Counted from the first letter of the stretch, positions 8,488 to 16,051 are shown. The stretch: DNA of 64,000 nucleotides from Streptomyces griseochromogenes (GCF_001542625.1 NZ_CP016279.1:8804001-8868000), one strand, 5' to 3'. Notes: generated from the sequence alone by a model not told the origin. Translations and numbers: made by a program.

Positions 8488-9528
8488 TCACGCCCCGAAG
8501 CTGCGGGCCCCCTCGCGGCCGATCCGCTGGTTCTCGGTCACGTACGGGCGCAGCTCCTGCTCGTAGGAGGCGAAGGCCTTGCCGTGGTCGTCGCAGGCGG
8601 CCAGGTGGCGGGCGAGGGCGTGGGCGCCGATCAGGGCCTGGGAGGTGCCCATGCCGGAGGTCGGGGCGGCGCAGTAGCCGGCGTCGCCCACCAGCACCAC
8701 GCGGCCCTCGGACCAGCGGTCCAGGTGCACCTGGCCGGCCGAGGAGAAGTAGAAGTCGCTCGCGGCGGACATGTCCTCCAGCAGCCGGGGGACGAGCCAG
8801 CCGGCGTCGGCCAGCCGCTCACGGGTGACGCGCTCCTGTTCCGCGCGGTCCAGCAGGTCCAGCGCCGGGGAGTCGCTCCCGAAGGACAGACTGACGGCCG
8901 CCCGGTCCGGGTCGGCCGCGCTGAACATGTAGACCGCCCGGCCGGGGGCCTGCCACAGCGCTCCCCGGTGGTCCAGGCCGAGGTGGTTCACCGCGCTGAA
9001 GCCCGCGCCCGAGAGGCCGAGGTGCCGGATCACCTCGGAGTGCGGGGCGAAGACCAGGCGGCGTACCACGGAGTAGATGCCGTCGGCGCCGACCAGCAGG
9101 TCGTAGGTGTCCGGCTCGGACCGCTCGAAGCCGACCCGGACGCCGTGCGCGTCCTGTTCGACGCGGTTGATCGAGTCGTCGAAGACATAGCGCACCGACT
9201 GCGCCGTGTGCTCGTGGAGGATGCGGGTCACCTCGCGCTTGGGGACCTCCAGCTCGCCGGCGAAGACCTCGGCCGGCAGCTCGCCGACGCGGTTGCCGTC
9301 GGGGTCCAGGAGGTCGGTGCCGGTCATCCCGGTCGCATGTGCGCGGACCTCCTCAAGGATGCCCAGCTCCTCGAGCACCTCGAAGGCCGCGCCCCGGAAG
9401 TCGACGGCGTAGCCGCTGTCGCGCAGGGCCGGAGCGCGCTCGACGACGGTCACCTCGTGGCCGTCGCGGTGCAGGAACCAGGCCAGGGCGGGTCCGGCGA
9501 CGCTGGCGCCGGAGATCAGGATCCTCAT
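8488..9528 (-). CDS. FAD-dependent monooxygenase (PHBH-like)
   Basis: 346 residues. It begins with the Rossmann dinucleotide motif ILISGASVAGPALAWFLHRDGHEVTVVERAP, has the middle DLLVGADGIYSVVRR motif (DG fingerprint) and the second FAD motif GRVVLVGDAGYCAAPTSGMGTSQALIGAHALA. This is the flavoprotein monooxygenase family hydroxylating aromatic or polyketide substrates. Full-length relatives often run to 380-400 residues, so this one is short at the C-terminus after ENQRIGREGA. It lies between hmp and nsrR and its relation to NO stress is unclear. Confidence 0.85.
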   Translation of the reverse strand: MRILISGASVAGPALAWFLHRDGHEVTVVERAPALRDSGYAVDFRGAAFEVLEELGILEEVRAHATGMTGTDLLDPDGNRVGELPAEVFAGELEVPKREVTRILHEHTAQSVRYVFDDSINRVEQDAHGVRVGFERSEPDTYDLLVGADGIYSVVRRLVFAPHSEVIRHLGLSGAGFSAVNHLGLDHRGALWQAPGRAVYMFSAADPDRAAVSLSFGSDSPALDLLDRAEQERVTRERLADAGWLVPRLLEDMSAASDFYFSSAGQVHLDRWSEGRVVLVGDAGYCAAPTSGMGTSQALIGAHALARHLAACDDHGKAFASYEQELRPYVTENQRIGREGARSFGA

Positions 9529-9625
9529 ACGTACCCCCGTAGTCGATCCACATGGAGGTCTCAGCGTTCACGAGGCCGGTGGAATCGATCAAGGAGCTTT
9601 TCCGGCCAAGCGCCGGGACAGGCCC

Positions 9626-10069
9626 TCAGTCGCCCCGCGGCCCTCTGGAGATGCCCAGGAGCAGGGGGCCGGTCGGATCCGCCACGATCTCCCGCACGGT
9701 CACCGGGTCCAGCGCCGCGAAGAACGCCTCCTGGGCCCGGCGCAGGGCGCCCCTGAGGCGGCAGGCGGAGTTCAGGGGACAGGGGGTCGTGCCCTCGCAG
9801 TCGACCACGTCGCCCTCGCCCTCGAAGGTGCGGACGATCGCGCCCACGGACGCGTCGCGGCCCTGTTCGGTGAGGGCGAGTCCGCCGCCCCGGCCGCGGC
9901 GGGCGTCGACCAGGCCGAGGTGCTGGAGTTCCGCCACGACCTTCGCGGCGTGCGTGTAGGGCACGTCCATGTCCGCCGCGACCTGGCGGGTCGTCGGGCT
10001 GACGGTGCCGGAGACGGCGAGCCGCATGAGGACCCTGAGGGCCAGGTCGGTGGAGCGCAGCAGCCGCAT
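9626..10069 (-). CDS. nsrR: Rrf2-family NO-sensing repressor, NsrR-like
   Basis: 147 residues from the ATG at 10069 (MRLLRSTDLALRVLMRLAV), which matches the usual NsrR start; an ATG at 10093 would add eight residues. The N-terminal winged helix includes TTRQVAADMDVPYTHAAKVVAELQHLGLVDARRGRGGGLALT. Three cysteines are grouped as DCEGTTPCPLNSAC, the spacing used by NsrR to hold an iron-sulfur cluster that reacts with NO. The gene is convergent with nothing and lies near hmp. A dyad overlapping its 5' end (10088-10104) suggests autorepression. No Shine-Dalgarno is obvious, so the mRNA may be leaderless. Confidence 0.87.
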   Translation of the reverse strand: MRLLRSTDLALRVLMRLAVSGTVSPTTRQVAADMDVPYTHAAKVVAELQHLGLVDARRGRGGGLALTEQGRDASVGAIVRTFEGEGDVVDCEGTTPCPLNSACRLRGALRRAQEAFFAALDPVTVREIVADPTGPLLLGISRGPRGD

Positions 10070-10087
10070 ACCGCGAGGGTAGGTAAT

Positions 10088-10104
10088 GTGCATCCCGGGT
10101 TCAA
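10088..10104 (-). promoter_or_regulatory. Weaker NsrR-type dyad at the nsrR promoter
   Basis: GTGCATCC-C-GGGTTCAA is an imperfect 17-bp dyad. Aligned with the hmp core TTGCATCT-C-AGATGCAA, 6 of 8 bases match in the left arm and 5 of 8 in the right. It overlaps the upstream edge of nsrR. Confidence 0.5.
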
Positions 10105-10206
10105 ATTATCCCGTTGTCCCGCCCTCCCTACGGAAGTGCCGGCCGCGCCCATTACGATCGGCGAGCCCCACCCTTCTCGTCCCTTTCCCCCAGAAGGACT
10201 GGCCTC

Positions 10207-10884
10207 ATGGGTTCCGCCAAGAACAGCAGCAGCGCGGCGCGCAAGGCGCGCATAGAAGAGATGCGGCGTACCGAGCGTGCCCGCGAGCGCCGCAGCCGGG
10301 TGCTCACCATCGCGGCCAGCGTGGTGGTCGTCGCAGGCCTCGTGGTCGGCGGCGTGGTGCTCGTGAACTCCCAGTCGGACAAGAACGACTCCACGGTGAG
10401 CGGCGACGCGAAGAGCTCCGGGGACTCCGGGCACTTCACCGACGGCAAGGACGGGGTGAAGACCTGGTCCGGCAAGCTGGCGCGGACGCATGTGACGACC
10501 CATGTGACGTACCCGATGCACCCGCCGGTCGGCGGCAACCACAACCCGGTCTGGCTGAACTGCAACGGCGACGTCTACACCAAGCCGGTGCAGGACGAGA
10601 ACGCCGTGCACGCGCTGGAGCACGGCGCGGTCTGGGTGACGTACACCGGCAAGGCGGCCAAGGCGGACGTCGACGCGCTCGCGGCCAAGGTGAAGAAGAC
10701 GCCGTACTCGCTGATGAGCCCGTACGAGAACCAGGCCGCCCCGCTGATCCTGTCGGCGTGGGGCCACCAGGTGGCCGTGAAGAGCGCGAACGACCCCGAG
10801 GTGAACAAGTTCTTCGCCACCTATGTGCAGGGCCAGCAGACGCCCGAGCCGGGCGCCTCGTGCACCGGCGGGGTCATGAAGTGA
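10207..10884 (+). CDS. DUF3105 membrane-anchored protein
   Basis: 225 residues from the ATG at 10207 with AGAAGGA upstream. The cytoplasmic N-terminus is Ser/Ala/Arg-rich with a charged helix (KARIEEMRRTERARERRSR), followed by one membrane helix (VLTIAASVVVVAGLVVGGVVLV) and an extracellular domain with the DUF3105 signature HVTTHVTYPMHPPVGGNHNPVWLNCNGDVY, VHALEHGAVWVTY and ILSAWGHQVAV. His- and Cys-rich motifs suggest metal contacts but the function is not established. The GTG of the DUF305 gene overlaps its stop, so the two form an operon. Confidence 0.82.
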   Translation: MGSAKNSSSAARKARIEEMRRTERARERRSRVLTIAASVVVVAGLVVGGVVLVNSQSDKNDSTVSGDAKSSGDSGHFTDGKDGVKTWSGKLARTHVTTHVTYPMHPPVGGNHNPVWLNCNGDVYTKPVQDENAVHALEHGAVWVTYTGKAAKADVDALAAKVKKTPYSLMSPYENQAAPLILSAWGHQVAVKSANDPEVNKFFATYVQGQQTPEPGASCTGGVMK

Positions 10885-11510
10885 GGCGCCTGCACATCGG
10901 CTGGGCGGCGGGCGCGGCCGCGGCGGTGCTCGTCGCGGCCGGCGCGATCACCTACGCGGTCGCCGAGGACGGCGGATCGGACCCGAAGACGCCCACCGCC
11001 GGGTCCGCCGACGCCGGGTTCGCGCGGGACATGGCCGTCCATCACCAGCAGGCCGTAGAGATGTCGTACATCGTGCGCGACCGCACCCGGAACGAGGAGG
11101 TGCGGCGGCTCGCGTACGACATCGCGCAGACGCAGGCCAACCAGCGCGGGATGCTGCTCGGCTGGCTGGATCTTTGGGAGTTGCCGAAGGTGTCCGCCGA
11201 TCCGCCGATGACCTGGATGGGCATGGGCGACATGGCCTCGGGCAAGGACGGCGCGCTGATGCCGGGCATGGCGACCAACACCGAGATGAAGAAGCTCGGC
11301 ACGCTCAGCGGCAAGCAGGCGGAGATCTTCTATCTGCAGCTGATGACGGACCATCACAAGGGTGGTATCCACATGGCCGAGGGCTGTGTCGCCAAGTGCG
11401 ACGTCGGCGTGGAGAAGAGGCTCGCGCAAGGCATGGTCGACGCGCAGCAGTCGGAGATCCAGCTGATGGCCGGGATGCTCAAGGAGCGTAGAGCGCAAGC
11501 GCGTTCGTGA
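10881..11510 (+). CDS. DUF305 family exported protein
   Basis: 209 residues from the GTG at 10881, overlapping the DUF3105 stop by 4 nt. An N-terminal hydrophobic helix (IGWAAGAAAAVLVAAGAITYAV) exports it. The DUF305 hallmark appears twice: DAGFARDMAVHHQQAVEMSYIV and FYLQLMTDHHKGGIHMAEGCV. These paired His/Met motifs form a ferritin-like helical bundle, and relatives are suspected copper-handling or stress proteins. Met-rich segments (MTWMGMGDMASG, LMPGMATNTEMKK) fit copper binding. I infer that the pair acts together at the cell surface. Confidence 0.85.
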   Translation: MRRLHIGWAAGAAAAVLVAAGAITYAVAEDGGSDPKTPTAGSADAGFARDMAVHHQQAVEMSYIVRDRTRNEEVRRLAYDIAQTQANQRGMLLGWLDLWELPKVSADPPMTWMGMGDMASGKDGALMPGMATNTEMKKLGTLSGKQAEIFYLQLMTDHHKGGIHMAEGCVAKCDVGVEKRLAQGMVDAQQSEIQLMAGMLKERRAQARS

Positions 11511-11521
11511 CCGGCGCGCAA

Positions 11522-11556
11522 GCCCTTTCGTCACATCGCCGCAGGAACGAAAGGGC
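11522..11556. terminator. Stem-loop after the DUF305 gene
   Basis: A perfect 10-bp stem, GCCCTTTCGT pairing with ACGAAAGGGC around a 15-nt loop, lies just past the DUF305 stop. No clear U-tract follows on the plus strand, so it may be a transcript-stabilising or weak terminator hairpin. Confidence 0.45.
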
Positions 11557-11591
11557 CAAATCCCCCCACATGAACATTCCTTGGGCTTCTC

Positions 11592-11626
11592 TTGACCTTC
11601 ACGTTCCCCTGGCATGAACGGTTCAT
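11592..11626 (+). promoter_or_regulatory. Candidate promoter with dyad before the sedolisin gene
   Basis: A TTGACC -35-like element at 11592-11597 is followed 16 nt later by the perfect dyad ATGAAC-G-GTTCAT (11614-11626), which would overlap the -10 region. The position 120 bp upstream of the protease start is reasonable. A regulator site is inferred only. Confidence 0.3.
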
Positions 11627-11743
11627 CGAAAGAGTGACCCCCATCGTGTGATCGAACCGCGGGTCGACGCCGCCGCGGGCCCGCGCCCGGATCCACGACG
11701 TACCGACCACTACATGCATGCGAACCGCATCGCAGGGGGTTCT

Positions 11744-13690
11744 ATGAGATCCAACCGTGCCAAGGCGCGCGCCGGTGTGAGCATGGCAGCGACACTGCCC
11801 ATGATCGCCGGTGCTCTGGCGCTCGGCATACCCGCGGCGCACGCCGCGGACACCCCGGCCCGTGACGCGCTGGCGGGCACCAAGCCCGCCTGGGCCACGG
11901 CCAAGGCGGACAAGGGTGCGACCGCCGACAACGCCCAGGTCAACGCCCGGGTGTACCTGGCCGGCAAGGACCGGGCCGGACTCGCCGCCTACGCCAAGGC
12001 CGTGTCCGACCCCAGCTCGCCGCTCTACGGCAAGTACCTGAACGCCAAGAAGGCGCAGGCCCGCTTCGGTGCCACCAAGGCCCAGGTGGCCGCCGTCAAG
12101 TCCTGGCTGAAGTCGGCCGGACTGCAGGTCACCGAGGTCACCGCGCACTACGTCGCCGTCTCCGGTGACGTGTCCGCCGCCGAGAAGGCGTTCGGCACCC
12201 AGCTGCACAACTTCACCAAGGGCGGCAAGACCTACCGCGCCCCCGCGAAGTCCGCGTCCGCGCCGGCCGGCCTGAAGGGCGCCGTCCTCACCGTCACCGG
12301 TCTGGACACCGCGCCGCACAAGTCGACCCACGACGACCAGCTGCCGCCGCCGGACGCCGTGTTCAAGAACTCCGGGCCGTTCTCCTCGTACTACGGCTCG
12401 AAGATCGCCACCACCCTCCCGGACGCCTACGGCCAGAAGATCCCGTACGCGATCAAGGGTTACACCGGCAAGCAGCTGCGCTCCGTCTACGGCGCCGGCG
12501 ACTACACCGGCAAGCACGTCCGCGTCGCCATCACGGACGCGTACGCCTCGCCGACCATCGCCTTCGACGCCGGCAACTACGCGCTGAAGAACGGTGACGC
12601 GGCCTGGAAGACCGGCCAGCTGCACCAGGTGCTGCCGAACAACTACACCAAGACCAAGGAGTGCGGCGCGGCCGGCTGGTACGGCGAGGAGACCCTCGAC
12701 GTCGAGGCCGTGCACGCGGTCGCGCCGGACGCCGACGTCACCTACGTGGGCGCCGCGTCCTGCTACGACGCCGATCTGCTCGACTCGCTCAGCAAGGTCG
12801 TCGACAACCACCTGGCCGACATCGTCTCCAACTCCTGGGGCGACATCGAGGCCAACCAGACGCCGGACCTCGCGGCCGCCTACGACCAGGTCTTCCAGCT
12901 GGGCGCGGTCCAGGGCATCGGCTTCTACTTCTCCTCCGGCGACGACGGCGACCAGGCCGCCAAGTCCGGTACGAAGCAGGTCGACACCCCGGCCAACTCG
13001 GCGTGGGTGACGGCGGTCGGCGGTACCTCGCTGGCCGTCGGCAAGGGCGACTCGTACCAGTGGGAGACCGGCTGGGGCACCGAAAAGGCGACCCTGTCGG
13101 CCGACGGCAAGAGCTGGACGAACTTCCCCGGCGCCTTCACCTCGGGCGCGGGCGGCGGCACCAGCAAGAACGTGCCGCAGCCGTACTACCAGAAGGGCAT
13201 CGTCCCGAAGGCGCTGGCCACGGCCAACAACGCCGCCGGCAACCGCGTCGTCCCGGACATCGCGGCCATCGCCGACCCGAACACCGGCTTCCTGGTCGGC
13301 CAGACCCAGACCTTCCCTGACGGCACCGAGCAGTACAGCGAGTACCGCATCGGCGGCACCTCGCTGGCCGCCCCGGTGATCGCGGCGGTCCAGGCGCTGG
13401 CCCAGGAGGCCGGCGGCGGCAAGGCGCTCGGCTTCGCCAACCCGGCGATCTACGCCAAGTACGGCAAGAAGGGCATGTTCCACGACGTCACGGACAACCC
13501 GACCGGCTCCGGCCTGGCGGTGGCCCGTATCGACTTCGTGAACGGCCTGGACGCCACCGGCGGCCTCGCGACCTCGGTCCGCACCCTCGGCAAGGACAGC
13601 TCGCTGTCCGCGGTGAAGGGCTACGACGACGTGACGGGCGTGGGTTCGCCCGCGGACGGCTACGTCCAGTCGTACGGCACGAAGCACTGA
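11744..13690 (+). CDS. Secreted S53 (sedolisin/kumamolisin-type) serine protease
   Basis: 648 residues from the ATG at 11744 (CAGGGGG upstream). A signal peptide ends at AAHA-AD. Residues about 45-200 form the activation propeptide (RVYLAGKDRAGLAAYAKAVSDPSSPLYGKYL, ending with AVLTVTGLDT). The catalytic domain shows the S53 triad: Glu and Asp in YGEETLDVEAVHAVAPDA and Ser in the late GGTSLAAPVIAAV. The oxyanion Asp is likely the one in the SSGDDGD loop. The C-terminal GYDDVTGVGSP is the expected calcium-site region. These are pepstatin-insensitive acid-active endopeptidases, used here presumably for extracellular protein degradation. A terminator hairpin follows. Confidence 0.92.
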   Translation: MRSNRAKARAGVSMAATLPMIAGALALGIPAAHAADTPARDALAGTKPAWATAKADKGATADNAQVNARVYLAGKDRAGLAAYAKAVSDPSSPLYGKYLNAKKAQARFGATKAQVAAVKSWLKSAGLQVTEVTAHYVAVSGDVSAAEKAFGTQLHNFTKGGKTYRAPAKSASAPAGLKGAVLTVTGLDTAPHKSTHDDQLPPPDAVFKNSGPFSSYYGSKIATTLPDAYGQKIPYAIKGYTGKQLRSVYGAGDYTGKHVRVAITDAYASPTIAFDAGNYALKNGDAAWKTGQLHQVLPNNYTKTKECGAAGWYGEETLDVEAVHAVAPDADVTYVGAASCYDADLLDSLSKVVDNHLADIVSNSWGDIEANQTPDLAAAYDQVFQLGAVQGIGFYFSSGDDGDQAAKSGTKQVDTPANSAWVTAVGGTSLAVGKGDSYQWETGWGTEKATLSADGKSWTNFPGAFTSGAGGGTSKNVPQPYYQKGIVPKALATANNAAGNRVVPDIAAIADPNTGFLVGQTQTFPDGTEQYSEYRIGGTSLAAPVIAAVQALAQEAGGGKALGFANPAIYAKYGKKGMFHDVTDNPTGSGLAVARIDFVNGLDATGGLATSVRTLGKDSSLSAVKGYDDVTGVGSPADGYVQSYGTKH

Positions 13691-13707
13691 CGCTCCGCTG
13701 AGCGGCG

Positions 13708-13743
13708 GGGGGCGTGGGGTCCTGGTGGCCTCGCGCCCCCTTT
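13708..13743 (+). terminator. Terminator after the sedolisin gene
   Basis: GGGGGCG (13708-13714) pairs with CGCCCCC (13734-13740) and is followed by TTT. It lies just beyond the stop at 13690. Confidence 0.5.
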
Positions 13744-13746
13744 GCG

Positions 13747-13881
13747 TTACTGCGACTTGTGAGAGGTGATGAAGGGGGTCCAGGCGGTGGGGGCTGCTTC
13801 GACGCAGGCGTCCTCGAAGTCGCTGCTGTAGGTCGACTTGTACCGGCGGGTGTTACGCAAGTCGGGCATGATGCTTGCCAT
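13747..13881 (-). CDS. Short DUF397 protein (partner of the XRE regulator)
   Basis: 44 residues starting at the ATG at 13881, overlapping the end of the XRE gene by 29 nt. The reading RRYKSTYSSDFEDACVEAAPTAWTPFITSHKSQ shows the DUF397 start (W/Y-K-S-T-Y-S then a C-V-E-A segment) and the terminal A-W-T-P-F motif. The usual middle part, containing the V-R-D-S-K motif and about 15-20 residues, is missing. DUF397 genes typically sit directly after XRE/DUF5753 regulators in Streptomyces, and one such pair has been described as toxin/antitoxin-like. The shortened form may be functional or decayed. Confidence 0.7.
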   Translation of the reverse strand: MASIMPDLRNTRRYKSTYSSDFEDACVEAAPTAWTPFITSHKSQ

Positions 13882-14728
13882 TTCTGTAGTCCTCGGCCGC
13901 TCGCTCGATGATCCTCAGGGACGTCTCGGTATCCAGGGCGGCAGCCTTGAGCCGGCCGTATGCCTTCGAGTACTGCCTCACCAGCACCGGGTCATCGATC
14001 AACTGGCCGCTGTCCATGCTCTCCGTGTACATGACCGACGGAGCGTCGGCAAAGGTCATGAACTTCGCCGGGCCCATCATGAAAGGGTGCGCGCCCGAAT
14101 TCCGCAGTACCAACTGTGTAAATGTCCGGCGCTTGCGCAGCACCTCCACGATGTGGGCGAGCTGTTCTGCCATCTCGTTCGGCGGAAGGATCGGCTCCCA
14201 CAAGATGGACTCGTGCAGAACAACCCAGCTTTCGGGTGAGTCCTTGTCCTCGAAGAGCCACGCGCGGCTCCGCCGACCAGCGACCTTCGCCGCCAGGTCT
14301 TCCTCGGACTCCGTAGGGTAGGCCGCCAGGACGATGGCCCTGATGTACGGCTCCAGTTGAAGCGGCCCCGGAATCAGTCTCGGGTCCCACTCCTCGATCT
14401 CCCGCGCCTGCTCCTCCAGTTCCAGTACGTCGGCGAAGTACTCGGCGTAGCCACCCTTCCTCGCCTTCCGGACGTCCTCGCAATGCCGCTCGAAGAACCC
14501 GTCCGTGCTCAGCACACGATCCACATGCCGAGCGAGATCCAACGGAATACGCCGCTGCCCGCGCTCGATGTCACTCAGGAGCGACTTGCCGTAGAAACTG
14601 CCTTCGACCAGCTTCTCCAAGGACAGCCCGGCTTTCTCCCGTTGCCACCGCAGCTCCTTGCCATGGAAGTCCAGGACGCTGATCGAGCCGTCGATGTCCT
14701 TACGCCGCGCCACGCTCACCCCCGTCAC
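13853..14728 (-). CDS. XRE-type HTH regulator with DUF5753-like domain
   Basis: 291 residues from a GTG at 14728; the GTG at 14713 (MARRKDID), with GGGGGTGA just upstream, is an equally good start. The HTH lies near residues 20-70: GKELRWQREKAGLSLEKLVEGSFYGKSLLSDIERGQRRIPLDLARHVDRVL. The C-terminal part shows the effector-type pattern ELEEQAREIEEWDPRLIPGPLQLEPYIRAIV and VLHESILWEPI. This is the WhiJ/AbaA-cluster type of DNA-binding regulator. It overlaps the DUF397 gene and is divergent from an operon with a HATPase gene. Lower GC than its neighbours hints at transfer. Confidence 0.85.
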   Translation of the reverse strand: MTGVSVARRKDIDGSISVLDFHGKELRWQREKAGLSLEKLVEGSFYGKSLLSDIERGQRRIPLDLARHVDRVLSTDGFFERHCEDVRKARKGGYAEYFADVLELEEQAREIEEWDPRLIPGPLQLEPYIRAIVLAAYPTESEEDLAAKVAGRRSRAWLFEDKDSPESWVVLHESILWEPILPPNEMAEQLAHIVEVLRKRRTFTQLVLRNSGAHPFMMGPAKFMTFADAPSVMYTESMDSGQLIDDPVLVRQYSKAYGRLKAAALDTETSLRIIERAAEDYRNGKHHARLA

Positions 14729-14799
14729 TCGCCGTGCTTTTTCCGCTGTTGGCGTCGCGTACGTGAAACGTCTTCCACGCTAGCGAGCGCCGCGACAGC

Positions 14800-14828
14800 C
14801 TGTGCGGGATTCATCACACTCCGCACAG
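14800..14828. promoter_or_regulatory. Inverted repeat between the divergent XRE and small-protein genes
   Basis: CTGTGCGG (14800-14807) and CCGCACAG (14821-14828) are perfect 8-bp arms around a 13-nt spacer. The right arm abuts the AGAAGG ribosome-binding site of the gene starting at 14845. A second small dyad, ACGT-GAA-ACGT, lies at 14761-14771. Either could be the XRE regulator's operator. Confidence 0.45.
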
Positions 14829-14844
14829 AAGGTTGCCGACCCCG

Positions 14845-15066
14845 ATGCCCGACCGCTCCCCCACCGCCTACGACGTCACCCTCTGCGTCGAGGACCTCCG
14901 CACCGCCCTCGCCCTGCACGGCATCACACTGCCGTCGCTCCGCGTCGACCTGCCGGGCTTCGCCGGGACGTACGCCCCGCCCGCCGGGCTCGTCACGCTC
15001 GGAAACTGCAACACGGCCACGGCACGCGCCCTCGCCGCCGCACTCAGGAAGACGGCGGACCGATGA
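14845..15066 (+). CDS. Small protein of the XRE/HATPase cluster
   Basis: 73 residues from the ATG at 14845; a TTG at 14833 would add four residues but lies too close to the AGAAGG site. The sequence reads as two short units: AYDVTLCVEDLRTALALHGITLPSLRVDL and FAGTYAPPAGLVTLGNCNTATARALAAAL. I do not recognise a domain, but small proteins of this look are commonly encoded between whiJ-type regulators and anti-sigma-like ATPases. Its stop overlaps the HATPase ATG (ATGA), so the products are probably made together. Confidence 0.65.
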   Translation: MPDRSPTAYDVTLCVEDLRTALALHGITLPSLRVDLPGFAGTYAPPAGLVTLGNCNTATARALAAALRKTADR

Positions 15067-15500
15067 GGACCGCGCTCGAACTCCGTATGCTCGCCACGCC
15101 GAAGGCCGCGCCGGAACTCCGTCACCATCTCCGCGAGCACGGCTACGACGTCCGACTGTGTGCGACGGAGTTACTGACGAACGTGATCGACCACGTCGGC
15201 GAGGGCACACCAGTGACCGTCCGGGTCATCGGCACGGCACGTCACGGCCGTACCCGCATCGAGGTGACCGACCCCGACCCGCGCACCCTGCCCGTCCTGC
15301 TGTCCGCCACGGAGGCGGAGGTGTCCGGGCGGGGCATGGCCCTCCTCGACGCTCTTGCCGATCGGTGGGGCGTGGACCAGGCACCGGACCGCAAGACGGT
15401 CTGGTGCGAATTGAGGAACGGGAGCGACGCCGGGGAACCCGAGGCAGGCCCGTCCGCACCCTTGCCACCGGAGTGCCCGAGCGGCAGGGTGAATTCGTGA
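15063..15500 (+). CDS. HATPase_c anti-sigma-factor-like ATP-binding protein (contains a TTA codon)
   Basis: 145 residues. The N-box is CATELLTNVIDHVGEGTPVTV, the G1-like segment is IEVTDPDPRTLPVL and the G2 segment GRGMALLDALADRWGV, so this is the RsbW/SpoIIAB-type GHKL fold. Such proteins bind sigma factors or partners and can phosphorylate antagonists. The second Leu of ATELL-T is written with TTA at 15171-15173 in the N-box region, so translation should need the bldA tRNA, linking it to development. Both ends overlap neighbouring genes by 4 nt. No typical sigma-factor or antagonist gene is adjacent. Confidence 0.85.
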   Translation: MRTALELRMLATPKAAPELRHHLREHGYDVRLCATELLTNVIDHVGEGTPVTVRVIGTARHGRTRIEVTDPDPRTLPVLLSATEAEVSGRGMALLDALADRWGVDQAPDRKTVWCELRNGSDAGEPEAGPSAPLPPECPSGRVNS

Positions 15501-16051
15501 TCATTCCCTTCTTACGTGACGACACGCAGGGCTCGGTGACGGTGACACTGGAGCGCGTGGACGACCCCACCGTGATCGGCAAGCATCCCTCGGCCCATGA
15601 CTTCCCGAGTTGCACCGCCGCGGTGGACTATCCGGGAAAGGGGTATCGGGCCCTCTTCGGCTGGGTCCAGTTGGTGCGTTCGACGGACAACCCCTCCGCC
15701 GGGGCGGCCTTCGACATGGACCCGTTCTACCTCTTCGAGGACGCGCCGTCGCCGTACGCGTTCTTCGGCATCAATCCCACCCTGTTCGACGCGCCGTCCC
15801 GGGCCAGTCGGGATCCACTCGACTGGACGGCCCACAGCTTCCTGGCATGGACACCGATGGACGACACCGAACGGCGAGTCCTGCCGCTGGCCGGCTTCTC
15901 CTGGGGGTTCGGCATCGACTCGGCCGGTCGCATCACATTGCGGGAGGTTGAGACACTCGCACCTGTGGACTGGGACGCGCACCTGCCGTACCTCGGCACC
16001 TCGCACCCGGGCTGGGTGTTCGAGAAATGGCAGGACACCCTTTCCGGCTGA
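15497..16051 (+). CDS. Uncharacterised protein, third gene of the HATPase operon (contains a TTA codon)
   Basis: 184 residues from a GTG at 15497, overlapping the HATPase stop by 4 nt. Codon 6 is TTA (15512-15514). The sequence is soluble, rich in Trp and aromatic residues (YRALFGWVQLVRS, FYLFEDAPSPYAFFGINPTLFDAPSR, WTAHSFLAWTPMD, LPLAGFSWGFGIDSAG, GWVFEKWQ) and has no transmembrane segment. I do not recognise the family. The tight coupling suggests it acts with the HATPase, as partner, target or effector. Confidence 0.75.
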   Translation: MIIPFLRDDTQGSVTVTLERVDDPTVIGKHPSAHDFPSCTAAVDYPGKGYRALFGWVQLVRSTDNPSAGAAFDMDPFYLFEDAPSPYAFFGINPTLFDAPSRASRDPLDWTAHSFLAWTPMDDTERRVLPLAGFSWGFGIDSAGRITLREVETLAPVDWDAHLPYLGTSHPGWVFEKWQDTLSG

